From: Panagrolaimus kolymaensis
Taxonomy: Eukaryota > Nematoda > Chromadorea > Rhabditida > Panagrolaimidae
Reading direction: 5' to 3'
Assembly: GCA_028622995.1 (NCBI GenBank)
Contig: JAJQJQ010000052.1
Location: 1,798,001-1,862,000, forward strand
Length of the DNA stretch: 64,000 nucleotides
Position numbers and translations under genes: made by a program. Positions 23,182 to 37,105 of this stretch are shown here, in pieces. The notes under the pieces were generated by a model that saw only the letters and a program-made list of their open reading frames with translations, was not told the DNA's origin and made no database searches. Within the stretch, counting starts at the first letter, position 1, and the number at the start of each line of letters is the position of its first letter.

Positions 23182-26100
23182 CTATTAGTTTTTTAGTTTT
23201 AAATTGGATTTTCTTTAAACTATAAAAAATAATAGGTGGCTTCAGAAGAAAGCAGACAACAAATTTGGAGTTTTATATATAAAAAAATAAGTAAGAAAAA
23301 AAATCTTATGATCTCAATTTATTATGATTGCTTGTGATAAAAGAAAAATAAGTGGGTTCAATATATATATTTTAAAAACCAATAAAATAAAATAAAATTG
23401 GTATTGAGTCGAAATAAATATCATTCGGGCATAAATAAATGGAAATAATTTTTAAAGCTCAAAAGAAAATAGTCTGCTATTTTTTGTTGCAAGATTTGAG
23501 TTTGTGGATACAAAAATATAAGGAAAAAAAATTACTCAATCTTCCCTCTAAAACACAAAACTCAACAAAACCTCTTTGTCAATTACTGCAGTAAAAAAAA
23601 GATTTTCATGTCCAAAAACAATAATGTTTTTGTACAAATCTTAGGTAATTGCAAATGACAAAATAATTGCAAAATCCATTTACTTTTTTTAATTTTTTTT
23701 TTTCAAGCGGCAAAAATTTGTGTCAAGTAATTTTTGAAAAAAAATTTAATAATGGTTTTAATTTTTTCTTTAGTTTTATTTTTAGCGATAATTAAAGACC
23801 AAAAGTTAGAATCCATAACTAAGAAAATATACATATATTTTAAAAGAGATGTTTGAAGTAAAAATAGAAAGTTTAAAAAAAGAAGCAATTAGAAAGTCCT
23901 TGAGGAGCTTAGAAATTTTTTTTACAAAAAAGTAAGAAAAATTAAAGTGCAACAAAATATATGCAAAGCTGAATCAACTGGAACGACAAAAAAAAAGAAC
24001 TTCTAAAAATAAATTTTTTCCCAATTTGTGGCAACGGAGGTGGTGGTGGAATAAATAAGTGAGGGTGCGAAGTTAAAGTAAAAAATATATACTCAAAAAA
24101 TTTGTGTTTTGTAATACATATTTTCATTTTTTTGCGGTTCAAAGAAAAAGATCTGAAACCAACGAATATCTTTAAACTACAAAAATTGTTAGACAAAAAT
24201 TTGAATGAATTTTCCAAAGATAACTTTTCTCAAAAGAAAAAAAACAAAAGCAGAACAGAAACATTTACATATTTTTAATGGGTCGGAATAAAAGACGCTG
24301 GAAAAACAAAAAAAACTAAACTTTCTTGATTATAGATTTCAAAGCTTTTTTTTCAATTCAAAAGTTACAATGAAATAAATTCACCCAACTTTGCTTCGCA
24401 ACCCCCATTTTAAAACATATAATTAATCTCTCATGGCATTTTGAACTTTTCTTCAAAATTATTACTTTCTTTTTTTATTTTATTTAAAACAAAGCAGTGT
24501 CATTTATCAACCTTTGACATCATTCCTTTCTGTGTTTTTTTTTGTACAACTAACAAAAAAAGAAAGGGCAATAAATCAAAATCTTAAAAACCGAATTATT
24601 TAACCCTCTTTTTTTGCAGTCAAATGTTATTTCTTTCGGGGTAAATTATTACTTCGCAACTAATACTTCTTTTAGAAAACAAAGAAAAAACTCCCAAAAA
24701 GTTTCTTAAAAAATGTGTCTAGCAAAAATGTAAGAATAATTCCTCATGAAAATTTTTGCTATCCATAAAATCTGGACATCGATATTTTTATTTTATTTTC
24801 CTGAACAATGAAAGCGAAAAAAAATAAGAAAAAAGAGATAATAAAAATTTAATCAAAGGTCGAACCTCGAAATAAAATTTAAAAAAGTGGACATTGAAAC
24901 ATATCTTTTTTGTTTACGAGGAGAATATTTTGAAGGCTACGTCCTTTTTGAAAACATATAAACAAAGAACAAAACCGAAAAAGATGAGACTCGTCCTTCT
25001 ATCTCTATGGGAAGTAAAAAAAATTAAAGAGTGTCGTTTATGACTCAAACTTATAGCCATGAAAAAAAGGGAAGAAGATGAGTATGTATGTGTGAGAATG
25101 AATGTCATAAGTTAATAAACCTAATAAAAAACTTAATAAGCGGAAATAAAATTAAAAAATTAATTTTTCCAGTGGCTAAGAAGAAAAAAAAGAAGAAGCA
25201 AGGCTCAAAAATGTGTTCGGTTTTTCAAAAAAAAAGCAACAAAAAAAAGAATTCATTTTTTAAAGGATAAAGGTTTCTTTTTTTGGTGATGGCACACATA
25301 CACTTTTAAAGATCTCATCTCCTTTATTTTCTTTTTTTTTCACTCATCTTTTTGCATTCTTTAAAGATAAACAATGATATTATTATGGAAAAAAACGAGG
25401 AAAGAGGAGAAAAAAAAGAAGTGAAATTTTATCCAAACAAACACATCAAATTGATTCTAAGTACACATATCTTTTATTCATCCACATCTTCCAACCAACA
25501 AAGAAGGAAAAAAAGAAAGCAAAACAAAATAAGTATGTTCGTGTCCAAAAAAAATGAGGGGGAGAAAGTAAATGATAATTAAATATATATATAAAAAGAA
25601 AAGAATGTCATCGCTTCATTATGGGAGGATAGGGTGTTGATGTAATTATCAAACATAAGAATTTGGTAGAAAAAAGTATATGTTTTTTGGTTTGGAATCC
25701 AAAAATTTTGTAAAGGAAAAATCTTATATTTTTTCTAATCCAAATGTTCAAAAATATTTTTTGCGAGACGATTACAGTTTCTTTGCGAACATGAAAAAGT
25801 TATTCAAAGACGCGGAACCTCTGTTCGTAGGTTTAAAAAAATATGAATTAACCATTTTTAAACCTATGTATATTTTTACTGCAAAAAAAGTTTGCAAAAG
25901 ATAAATTAAATTTCCGCAATTTTTTTTTGCGCGTCAAAAAGCAAAAAGAAAACTTCTTTTTTTGTTCAAACTTAAAAAATTGAATTCAGTGAGAGAAAAG
26001 AAAAAGAGATTCTTCGCTATTTTATTTTTTATGCGTGGGGACGGACGACTCTCGTCCAAATAAAAAAAAAAATACATAAAGGCTACAAGAAACGGAAATG

Positions 26101-29100
26101 GGTAATTTGCATTATTTAAAGAATGAAAAAAGCATCGTAAAAAATAAAAATCTTTTTCTTTTGCTTCTTTTTTTTTCTTTGTTGCTCCATATAAAAAAAG
26201 AAAAGAAGAGAAAATGGAAGAAATAAAAGTTTGAACGCAGGAAATGCTTCTTTTTTTGTTTGGTGCATATATCAAAGATTCAGCCAGCACACTGCTTTGA
26301 AAAAAAAGAAAGAAAGCAAAGTTGGAATATCTAAGATGCATTTAATTTTTCCCTGAAACTTTTTAAGCTTCGATAAAATCCAACAATAAATGCTTTGAAT
26401 TAATTTAAAACGGTGAAAAAAAAATGACTGCAAAAAACAAAAAAGAGACAGACATCCAAAAACATTGTCACAAAAATATTTCAAAAAAATAAATCCACGA
26501 TAGGAAATTTATTAAATCAATGCTTTAATTTGGTAATAAAAAATACTCATTTAAAAGTTCTTAACTTTTTTAAAATTTATCAGAGACAAATAAATGTTAG
26601 GTGAAGCCTCCTCCTCCGTGACCTGGCACCTCGCCTCTTTTTTTCTTTGTTGTTTTTATTTTCATTAGAAAATATTTATGTCAAAAAGATTTATTTAGCG
26701 TAAATCCAAAATTTTTAAAAACTAAAAAACCACAACGAAAATTATAAGAAAAATAAATTTCTGAATCTTCAGATGTTCATATGAAACAGGGCACGCACGC
26801 TGGCAAAAACTTTCTTATTTTTAGTTGCATGATTCATAGCAGAAAAACAAAATCCTTTTTTTTATTTTTTCTTTGTTTCTATCGGATATAAACGTTTTGA
26901 AACTTTATTTAATATTTAATTATAACTCCTTAATTTAAATAAACTGACGAAGAAAAAAAAGATTATATTGTTAGAATTTAAGAAAAACAAAATAGTCATA
27001 AATGTTATTGGGATTAACTAAAGCGCAAGGATAATCCTTTATTTAAAAATCTTTAAAGATGTTTTGACTAAATTAGATTGTTTATTGCTTCTTTAACGAC
27101 GAAAACTCGCCAAAAATCAATAAAATTGGATCAAAATTAAAAATAGCCTTGCCACGGCAAGAGATCCTTTTGTTTAGCCCCCGAAAATTTTAAAATTATT
27201 TAAAACCTCAAAAAAATATGAGAAGAAAAAAACTTTCATTTTTATTTTCTTAAACAAATATCTCTAAAATCTTTTCAAACAAAAAAACATAAAATAAAAA
27301 AGGCATCTTCGAAACTAATTACAAAAAGATGAAAATATAAAAAATGAAAACACATGATAAATATTAATAATTTTTTTGTTAAAGGATTACGCATTATTAT
27401 CGATGGCTAATAAACAAGCAACCAAAAACAGCTTCAGTTGTTTCCATAATTAAATAAACGCGTTTATTTATCTGTTTTTTTTTTAAATTCTTCTTTAATC
27501 ATTGGATTTTGGGATTAATTTAAATTTATCTTTGAGCAACGAAAAAAAGAGACTCAAATGTGTTTCAAAAAAAAAAAAAGAAAGAAAAGAATGGATGAAA
27601 CCTAAAAAATCTGTGTCCTTTATTTTGTTGTTGATACTCTACTCCATTTTTTTCTTCTTCTTACTTTTCAAGTGGGTGTTAATCCTTTTAACGCGTTTCT
27701 TCTTTTTTTATGTTCTTATTTTCCTTTCAAAAAATAAATAAACACCAGCAGAGATTTTTTTCTATTCTATTCGAGAGAGAAAAAAAAATTTGTTTGTATC
27801 AATTCGAAATTCAGAAAAGAAAGCAGCAAGCGCAAAAAAATAAATGCACGACGATAGAGAATTCAGAATAAAAAAAACACATACACATTTTTTTGTTGTT
27901 GGTAAAACTTAAACTCCTTTAAATGGAGTGAAAAAAAAAGAAAGAAACCAATAGCATTTAAAGAAGAAAAAAAATAAATTGTTGTGATGTGATGTTAGAA
28001 ATGTGGTGTTCTAAAATAAATAAATAAATAAAGCTTTTCAATCTTTTTTAGTTTTAAAACAAGGAGAGAGAAAGAAAGGCTTTAAAAATGATTGCAAAAA
28101 CAAAATTCGCCAAAGAATTTTTAACAGATGTTTCAAAGAGAAAAAAAAATATGGCTGGTAAAGGTTACTGGAAAAAAAGAAGCAATGATGGGGAAAGAGA
28201 AAAAGGAAAAGCTTCGAATTTTTAATTTTTAATTATTGGTTTGGTAGCACATAATTTGTGGAAAATAAAATAATTTAAACTCATTGATAGGAATACAAAA
28301 AACTTCCATTCGATGAAGAGAAAATTTAATTTTGCATCAAACTTTCACCTGGATTTATAAATATAATTTTTTTTGCAAACAATGCACCGAAACTAAAAAT
28401 AAATCTCTTCATAATTTACAAAAAACTAAAACTTGAAACTAAATGTAAAAGCAGATGAAAAAAAATATTCAAATTCAAAGAATTTCAAAATAAAAAAAAA
28501 TAGCAAAAAACTTTCTAAATTTTTATTTTCAAAACTAACAAAAATGGATTTTTATAATAACTTTAATATTTTCAATTTAAATATATAAAAAAACTGCAGG
28601 AGACTTTTTTTATTTTCTTCGAAAAATAAAAAATTATTCCTTTATTGAAATTTGAGTTTCAAAAAACTTTATTTTTTTATCCTACATTTTTTATTCTAAA
28701 GTTTTACACTATTTTTCAGGAAAACCAAAGAACAGCGGAAACTTTCATTCAGTTGAAAACGAATTGCCGCTTCTCTGTCCCTCTTTTTTGGGAGTGTAAA
28801 AATTCATGGTTCACTTATAAACTGTTTTGTTAACAAATTAAACAATTTTTTATTTAAAAAATGGAGGAAAGCAAAAAAGAGGAGGGTTAAAAGTTTAAGA
28901 ATCGTTCAATCATGCAAGTCTTAAAAATGGCTGGAATTTGTTGGGCGGCATTTCTTTTTTTAAAGAAAAAATATAGAGTATGTTTAGTCTGAAACAAATT
29001 TAAGAAAAAATAAACAAATAATAAAAAAAATGTTTTTGAATTCGAACGAAGTATCTTAAAATATTTGGAGTTCGGTTTTTGAAAAAAAATTCTTTGCCGA

Positions 29101-32100
29101 TTTTTAAAATTTCTAAAAATTATAAAAAGTCAAAAACGAAAAAAATAAAATTATCACAAGTTTGTTTGTTGTGCCGAAAATCCAATGAAAACAATTATAA
29201 TTCAACTAAACAGCCCAGCAACAAAAAAAAAAACCGGAAGCAGACAAAAACTTTTTTTCAGAAAGAAAAAGTTTGTTTAGTATTTTTTTGTGAAAATAAA
29301 GACGCATAAAAGAAGAAAATTATGTAAACAATAAAAAAAAAGATTGCCAAATAAGAAAAGAAAAAAAATTTACTCGACAAAACAACTAAAAAATTTATGG
29401 GGACATCATGCTTTTATTTTGTTGAACAACAGTTGTGTGTGTTTTGTTAATAAAAAAAAATCCAGAAAAATAACCTTATTTTTTCTCAAAAAAAAAAACT
29501 GTGAAAAAAAAGGTGACAAAAAAAGGTTTAAAATATTATTTTTTTTTAATTTTAAAAAGAAAAATAAGAAAGTAAACTTTTTTGGGAGAAAAAAAATGAT
29601 TATGAATCATTTCCAACTTCCAAATATATTTTTGAATAACGAAAAGCGGGAATAATTTGGGCCATTAATTTTTTGAAAGATATTTTTATAATAATGATTT
29701 TTTGCCACGCTAAATAAAATTATTATGAAATTATGCATAAAGTTTATTTTATCCTTTTCGAAGTTGTTTTTAATGTTAATGATGCATTCCATCATATTTT
29801 TTTTATATTTAGCTTTTCATTTCCTTGTCCAAAAAAAAACTAAAAGCCGAAGAAAAAAAACGTTTCATCAACGTTTATCTTTTTTATTTTATTTTTTTTA
29901 AATGAATAAAATAAATATAGCATTTTTTCAAGGGTTATTAAATAATAGCAAAAATTTTTTTATCTCCAACTGGAAATTATCGATTTTGAAGCAAAAGCTT
30001 CTTTTTTTGTTTTTGATATATCTGAAAACTAATCACCAAACCTTAGTCGACGACGACAAGTCAGGTCAGAATGTCATTTTAGTCAACAAAAAAAACCTCT
30101 AATAATTTTACTAACACGAAGCAAAAAAACGATGCTTCAAGCAAAAAAAAAATTTTGGGTCTTCTTTATTTGGTATTAATGAATTCTGTCAACAAACAAA
30201 GGCTTAAAAAAAATTATTGCCACCAAAACAACTGTTCTATATGGATGGATGGGGAGATAGAAGAAAAAATATGGCAAAAAAAAAAAATAAATAAAGGAAG
30301 GAATAAACTAAAACATTGGCATTGTTGTTTGACATATGGTTGTTGTTGGTTGACACTACCATCAGAAAATAAAATATGTAAGGGCAACTAAAACAAAAAC
30401 CAAAACATTGTTAAAAATTCAACAAAAAAATAATTTTTTGGTGGTGGTGGTTGACTCTTTCCTCTTTTTTCATTATTTATTTGTAAATTTCATAATTCCT
30501 TCTTTTTTTTGTCAGACGACATTGGAAAAATAACATTTGTTTCTTTTTTTCGGGGTTAAAAAAGTTTAGACCAACAAAAAATAAAAAGCCGGAAGTTAAA
30601 ATTATTTTTACATTATTTTTTATTTTAAATAACAAAAAATAAACACCTCTAAACTAAAAAATATTTGGGTTCATCGAAGAATAATTTTTTATTAATACCA
30701 AAAAGAAGCATCACCAAAAAAATTCTAACATCAAATTTTTTCTTTGATAAATGGAAAACTTTGCATTCATTGGATTTTTCGTTTCTCGATAATAAAAAAA
30801 GGAAGCAATTTTCGACTAAAATTAGTCCAATTTGAAAAATATTTTTTGGTTTCCTTGAACACACTCAATTTTTTTTTATTTTTAATTCAACCAAAAGTTT
30901 TTCGAAGTGTCACAGAAAAAAGAAGCAACAAACAAAAAAACTTAAGAAAAAAAATTTTTATTTGGCTTTCGAATTTGCACTTTATAAGCAAAAAAATATT
31001 TGAGTTAAAAACTTTTATAAAATTAATAAAATAATTAAAATACAGAAAACCGATATATTCTGGACATTTTTGATGAATCCCATCCCATAAACAATAATTA
31101 TTTCTTCTTTTTTTGATGTGGAAACTATCTGCTTTTTAGAACTTCAGCAAAGGCAAAAAACTTTTGATGTGTTTTTATTCCCAAATATTTTTAGGGTTTA
31201 CATAAAGAGTGAATATTTTAAAAGCCAAAAGCCTGAAAACACTAAAAAAAATTGAGAGAATCATAACCAATCTTTAAAAAATTTTGAGTTGTTTTTATTT
31301 TTTTGGTTTCTGTCAACTAAAATCCTCCAAGGATTTTTTCGCCGCCCACTTACATATTTTTTTCTCGAAGTAACTGCGCTGCATTTTTTAAATTGGAAAA
31401 TCTTAAAATTTTTTGTTTGTTTGATTTTTTTTCTTCCATATTTTTTTATTTCCCAATGGTGTTATTATCTGGGATACGACTTATCATCGATATTCAATGA
31501 GCCACAAAGGAATAATAAAACAAAAAAGCGTAGGGACTTTTTTTGCTTGAATAAATCTAAAAAAGAAAGATGGAAGAGGATATAAAAATAAAAATAAAAA
31601 AAATTTATGAAGCTTGAAACTTAAAAAAATTTGTGAGATGGTTGGTTTACGATAATCTTTGACGTAATCATTTTTGAAATAAGTGTTTGCATATTTTTTG
31701 AGGGACAACAAAAAAAATGAAACATAAAAAATATTAGAAGGCAAGAAGCTTCAATTTCAAAATAAAAAAATCTTAGTTTTTGGTAAAAATCGTTTTAGAA
31801 TAAACAAAAAATCTATGGCATTATTACCCATTCAAAAAAAAAAGCAAAAAAATCCAAAAAGAATAAATATCAAACAAAAGTTTGAATTACTTATTTTTCA
31901 TTTTAAATTAATTTTTCTCTGACGCAAAAAAAAAATTTTATTTTTTTAATGAATGAAACTTTTTTGATAACAAAAAAAAATCTTTCGATAAAGCAACAAC
32001 AAAAATAAAGTATTTTTGACCGCCGCCATCGAGAAAAAAGAGTCAGACTAAATTCAAAAAAAAAGAATTGAAAGTTGAATGAAAAAAAATAAAATTCTTT

Positions 32101-32690
32101 TATTTATTGGAAGAAAAGATTCGAATTTTTAATGTGAGAAAAATTTTCAAGAAAAAAAGAAAAGTTATTTTTAGGCTATTCTTTTTGTTAATAAAATAGC
32201 TAATAATTAATTAACGGAGAAAAATATTAAACCAAGTTTTCCAATATGAGCGGCGGAGGCGGCAGCGGCAATGACTTTGAATGCAATCCATAAAACATAC
32301 ATAAGTGTCGTGATAAACAATAATTTAATAATAATTTTTTTTACAAAAATAATAAACCATTTTAGTTATTATAAACTGCATTTTAAAAAGTAAACAAAGA
32401 AAATTTGCAAAATAATAATAAAAGCGAAGAAGAAAGAAAATGAAGAAGCAAGCCTTTCACTCTCTTAGTTATTAGCTTTTTTTCCAAGAAAGTTAATAAA
32501 AGGAAGAAGAAAATATATCCAAAAAAAGAAATACATCTTTAATATGTTTGCTTCCTCTTTATTATCGCCATTGAGTTGTGTAAAAAAAATTATTGATTAC
32601 CAAATAAAAATTTACAGTAAACTTTTTATGAATAAAGTTTCTGCTTACGGCCAAAGCTTTGGTTAATCATGTTTTTACAAATTATTATTA
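23182..32690. other. Long gene-free, AT-rich region
   Basis: About 9.5 kb with no supported gene, RNA gene or mobile element. Open frames (for example 25934-26341, 27502-27741, 29344-29655, 30744-31034, 31289-31585) are low-complexity Lys/Phe/Asn readings of A and T runs. The only non-AT island is at 32245-32291, where a short frame MSGGGGSGNDFECNP ends in a stop; it has no splice context. The region could be intergenic or part of a long intron of a gene I cannot see. Confidence 0.5.
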
Positions 32691-32699
32691 TTTTGGATG

Positions 32700-34190
32700 T
32701 TATCATTTGGAAAATAATCGTGTATCTTCCTTTGTAAATTGGAATGTCGTTTCTGTCTGTATGTTTGTATGTTTGTATGTCGGTTCTGCTTTTGTTTTGT
32801 TTTGTCCCGATAGCCTAGATCAGTTTTTTACGCTGATTCCAAATATGTTGGTCTCACGCTTCGGACTCTCGAATATGTCCATGTTTTGGCCAGTTTAAAT
32901 TTGCATTTTTTGAAATTTTTCTCGACACGAAAGTTTCTCTTTGCTTTTTTTGAAAGCATTTTTGGAAGTGAAAAATTTGTTTTTTCTCTGATTGTCTGCA
33001 TTGAAATTTTTAGGTGGATATTTAGTTGTTTTTGGGCGAATGTTTAGTTGTGTTTGGTGAGATGTAAAATGGTTTTTGAGTGGACATTTAGTTGTTTTTG
33101 GTGAGATGTTTGATTGAGTTTGGTTAGATATTTGGTGGCTTTTGGGTGAATGTTTAGTTGTTTGTGTTGTAATGTATTAATCGATATTTAAATGTTTTTG
33201 GGTGGATCTTTAGCTAATTTTTGGGTGGATATTTGGTGGTTTTTGGGTCAAAACGGATTTGGTTCCGAAGAGTCCAAGTATAATTTGGCTTATGGAATGA
33301 ACCCCGAAGATGTCAAGATATATCCGACTATGAGATATATGAAAAGCGTGGCCCAGAGAAACCGTCGTTAATTGGAGACGATTTATATCGTAAATTTTGA
33401 AGGTCTGCCGAAGGCAGAGCTCCAAAATTAACCATGAAAATGGAATGTTGGCCGAAGGGCCCTGTTGTTTATTGTAATTGCATTGTTGTAAACATGTAAG
33501 AGTTCGGCACATTTTTTTTATAATATTTGGGTGGATATTTAGTTGTTTTTGGGTGAATGTTTAGTTGTTTTTGGTGAGATGTAAGATGGTTTTCGGGTTG
33601 ATATTTAATGATTTTCGGGTGATTGTTTGATTATGTTTGGTTCGATATTTGGTTGTTTTTGGGTTGAAATGTGTTTTGGGGCCTGAAGGGCCCATGTGTA
33701 ATTAGACCTATGGAATGGACCTCGAAGTAGTTAAGATGTAGCCGAATATGAGAGATATGGAAATGCATGGCTCAGGAAACCGTTGATTATTGGAGAAGAT
33801 TTTTTTGTAAAATTTAGGAGGTCTGCCGTAGGCAGGGCTCCAAAATTTACCATGAAAAATGGAATGTAAGCCTGTAAGGCCATGGACAATGTTGTTTATT
33901 TTAATTGTATTGTTGTAGACTCGCATGGGTGTTTGGGCACTCTATTTTTTTCCAATTTTGCACCCTCTAAAAAAGCACATAATCTCTCCTTTGATAATTT
34001 TTTAGAATTCCTAAAAGCAGGTCTACTCTCTAGGGTTCTCAAAAAATACCTTAATGTGTAAAATGTCCACGTTTTGATTGTAAAAATGTAACGGTTTCGA
34101 AGATTGTTTGTTTGTATGTTTAGTTTGAGGGACTTACCGAAGGTAAGGCCCCAATGTTCTTGTTCCTTTTAATTAAAGAACTTGCAATCC
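32700..34190 (+). repeat. Composite repeat with minisatellite arrays and triloop hairpins
   Basis: Two copies of a module: a degenerate minisatellite with units like TTTTTGGGTGGATATTTAGT (33005-33250 and 33525-33670) followed by a block of about 250-300 bp (33250-33515 and 33670-33935). The blocks align over TATGGAATG.ACC..CGAAG, GGTCTGCCG.AGGCAG.GCTCC and ATTGTAATTGCATTGTTG-like text. Outside them are GTATGTTTGTATGTTTGTATG at 32760-32780 (20 bases or so) and GTTTGTATGTTTAG at 34107-34122. Several perfect short stems with GAA or GTA triloops occur. No coding capacity. Class not determined. Confidence 0.65.
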
Positions 34191-34414
34191 TCTAATATTT
34201 ATTTATTCAACGAGTAAAGGAAAAATAGTTAGTTTTAATAGTGTTTTTCAAATACACCGCAACTTTGGCGACATGTTCGATGGAGCATCATTCAGCCGCC
34301 ATTAAAAAAGTCTCCTCAAATAAATTATTTTTTGTTTGTTTCAAAGTTTCAAACTTTCAAAGTTCCAGAAAAAGCTTTGTATTTTTTTTTTCTTCCAGCT
34401 ACTCTATCTTTATA

Positions 34415-36506
34415 ATGAAGACGATGACAGAAAGTCTAAAATGCAAGAAGAAGACGACGACGACTTCAACAAAAGCAAAGAAAATATCATCAGGAAAAGA
34501 AGATCCAACAACTCAATTTGCTCCAGAAATTGCAGAATTTTTTAAGAAAACTTTGGGATTCAAAGAATTTACTCCTGTTCAAGTAAGTTTGCTAGTTACT
34601 TTTCGACTCAATTAATGGATTTTTGTTGTTTTTAGAAATGTGCTGTCAAATATTTTCTTACAAATTATGATTGCATTGTTCAAGCTCCTACTGGCAGCGG
34701 CAAGACGCTAGCATATATTCTTCCATTGATGCAGATTTTAAAGAATAAATGTGAAGTAAGAATATTCATACTGTTTTTCAATTGATTAATCATTACTTTG
34801 TATTGTTATTTTCAGCCAGCAAAAGAAGATGATAAACCTAAAATTTGTGCGCTCGTTCTTGTTCCTACTCGTGATCTCGTTAGTCAAGTGGCAAAAGTGA
34901 TGAAACCTGTATCCATTGCTCTTGGCTTCAAAGTTGTTGCATTTAGCAGTAGTGGAGCATCGCAAAAACAAGCTGAAGAGAAGAAAGTTAAAGGGAATTG
35001 GTGAGAATCGCACTGTTAATAATGAACTTTTTTGTTTATATGATCATTTTTAGTATCATCATCTCAACGCCTGGAAGGTTCTCAAACCTTATCGAAAAGA
35101 CGCCAGAAGTAAAGAACTATGTGAAATCCCTCGAAATGCTCGTTATCGATGAAGCTGATCGATTCAATGATGTTGATTTGAAGGCAGCAACTACTTCCAT
35201 CCTTTCAATTCTTCCAAAACAACGTCGATCTGGCCTGTTCTCAGCAACACAAGCAAAAGAAATGGAAGATTTGATTAAATTTGGTCTAAGAAATCCTGTA
35301 CGACTTGAAGTTACTGGTGATTCAAATACTTTGGTTGATAGTGTAACATCATCAGAGAAGACTGCTGCGCCTTCAAGCTTGGAAAACAATTTTGTTGTTT
35401 TACCAGCTGCTTTTAAACTTCAAGGACTTATCGAAGTTTTAAAAATGAATGCTGATAAGAAAATTTTGGTCTTCTTCTCATCGAGATTTGCTGTCATTTA
35501 CTTTGAAAGAATATTGAAGCTAATAATGGGAGAAAAAAGAAATCTCATAAACATGCATGGAAAGAAATTTAGTCGTCCCAAAGCTGTGAGTTTAACATAC
35601 TACAAAAAACGTTATTGAACAGTCATTTTCAGATACAAGAATTCAGCAAAGCCAAAAACACGGTTATGCTTGCTACAGATGTTGCTGGAAGAGGATTGGA
35701 CCTAGAAAACGTCGACATCGTTATTCAATTCGATATTCCTAAACACTCAAACTGGTTTGTTCATCGTATTGGTCGCTCTGGAAGAATCGGAAAAGCTGGA
35801 CAATCAATTCTTTTCCTGACATCTGAAGAAGAAGCTTATGCCGAATTCCTTGAAAAGCATGAAAACATCAAACTTTCCAAAACGAATATTCTTGATCATA
35901 TTACTGAAGAAGATGCTGAAAAGACGCGGAAGAAAATTGTCAAGCTTGCTTCAACTGAACGTGAATTTCTTGAACTTGGATCCAATGCTTATGTCGCTAT
36001 GATCAATGCTTATCTTTCACATGATTGTCAAATTGTTTGCAAAGTTTGGGGTACAGGAATTTTTCTCGTTTATTGATTCATACGTTTTATTAACTTCCTT
36101 ATTTTCAGATTTGGATATGGGCAATCTTGCAAATGCTTTTGGTCTCCTTCGAATGCCGAGAATCAAGGAAACAAATAAGGTGGACATTAGCACCTTCCAA
36201 CGTCTTGATATCGAAACGTCATCCATTCCTTACAAAAATGAAGTCAATGAAGCTGCACGTCAAAAGAAGCTCGCAACTCAAGAAGGAAGGCGTCCACGAA
36301 TTCACACAAATGGTAAACGACGCAAGCATAGATCAGACAAGGCAGATGAAGGTGAAAAGGAAGAAGAAAATGATAAGCCAAAACCTGAAAAGCGGAAGAA
36401 ATTAAGTGAATGGGATGAACTTCAAACAGAACAGCGTCTCTTGAAGAAATACAAAAAAGGAAAGCTCAACAAGGATGAGCTCAATGAAGCCATTGATAAA
36501 ATTTGA
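34415..36506 (+). CDS. ddx-55: DEAD-box RNA helicase DDX55/Spb4 homologue
   Basis: ATP-dependent RNA helicase of the Spb4/DDX55 family, needed for large-subunit rRNA maturation in the nucleolus (established in yeast and human). Six exons in phase: 34415-34582, 34636-34755, 34816-35000, 35054-35585, 35633-36050 and 36109-36506; 606 residues, close to human DDX55. Motifs in order: Q motif FKEFTPVQ, I APTGSGKT, Ia PTRDL, Ib TPGR, II DEAD, III SAT, IV ILVFFSS, V ATDVAGRGLD and VI HRIGRSGR. The Spb4-type C-terminal extension is seen as DLDMGNLANAFGLLRMPRI and continues into a Lys/Glu-rich tail. The frame is open upstream to 34241, but a TTCTTCCAG acceptor at 34390-34398 and the family alignment support the ATG at 34415. 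AATAAA lies at about 36582. Confidence 0.93.
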
Positions 36507-37105
36507 TTGTTTTTTTGCTACATTGTTCTTGTTGTTGATTTTTTGTTTATTTTATTTTTATAATATTTTTGTTGATAGTTTGAAATAAAGTCATTTTTCG
36601 TTGTTAATTTTGTGTATGCTAAATTGTTCTTTATAACTCCAAAACAATGTTATTAATGTATCAATGATGACATCGATAAAGATATAACTTTTCTCATTTA
36701 CTAAAAATATCAAATACAAATAGTCATTACAAAAGAGAGACCCAAACGAAGTGAGATATTTACATCTGCTCAACGTGTGATACAAAACCATAAACGATGT
36801 GTGATAGATTTAAGAGAAAAGGTTCGAGGCTTTTATATAGTTTAAAAATGGATAGTGATCATTGAGAAAAGGAGAGAGCCATCTTTCATTACGGAAGCAG
36901 CAAAAGAATAACAAGTATGAGTAATAGATGGAAAAGAAAGAAAAAGGCCAAAGTTGAATTTTTAGTAAAAAGATGAATCTCATCGCTGGTTATCAGCGAC
37001 AAATGTAATGGTTAAAGCTTCTGAATGAGTTAAAGTAAAGCAAGATACATATTTATGAAACAAAAACAAACAAACAAAGCAAAAAGTTAAACACAAATAA
37101 ACAAA
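36507..37105. other. Spacer between two convergent genes
   Basis: About 600 bp separating the 3' ends of DDX55 (+) and NSRP1 (-). Contains the DDX55 polyadenylation signal near 36582. No gene or structured RNA recognised. Confidence 0.5.

Noticed and set aside
25934..26484. 135- and 70-codon minus-strand ORFs
   Set aside because: Phe/Ser/Lys-rich readings of homopolymer-rich DNA without motifs.
34241..34414. In-frame upstream extension of the DDX55 gene
   Set aside because: Not in the family and interrupted by a TTCTTCCAG acceptor-like site 17 nt before the chosen ATG.
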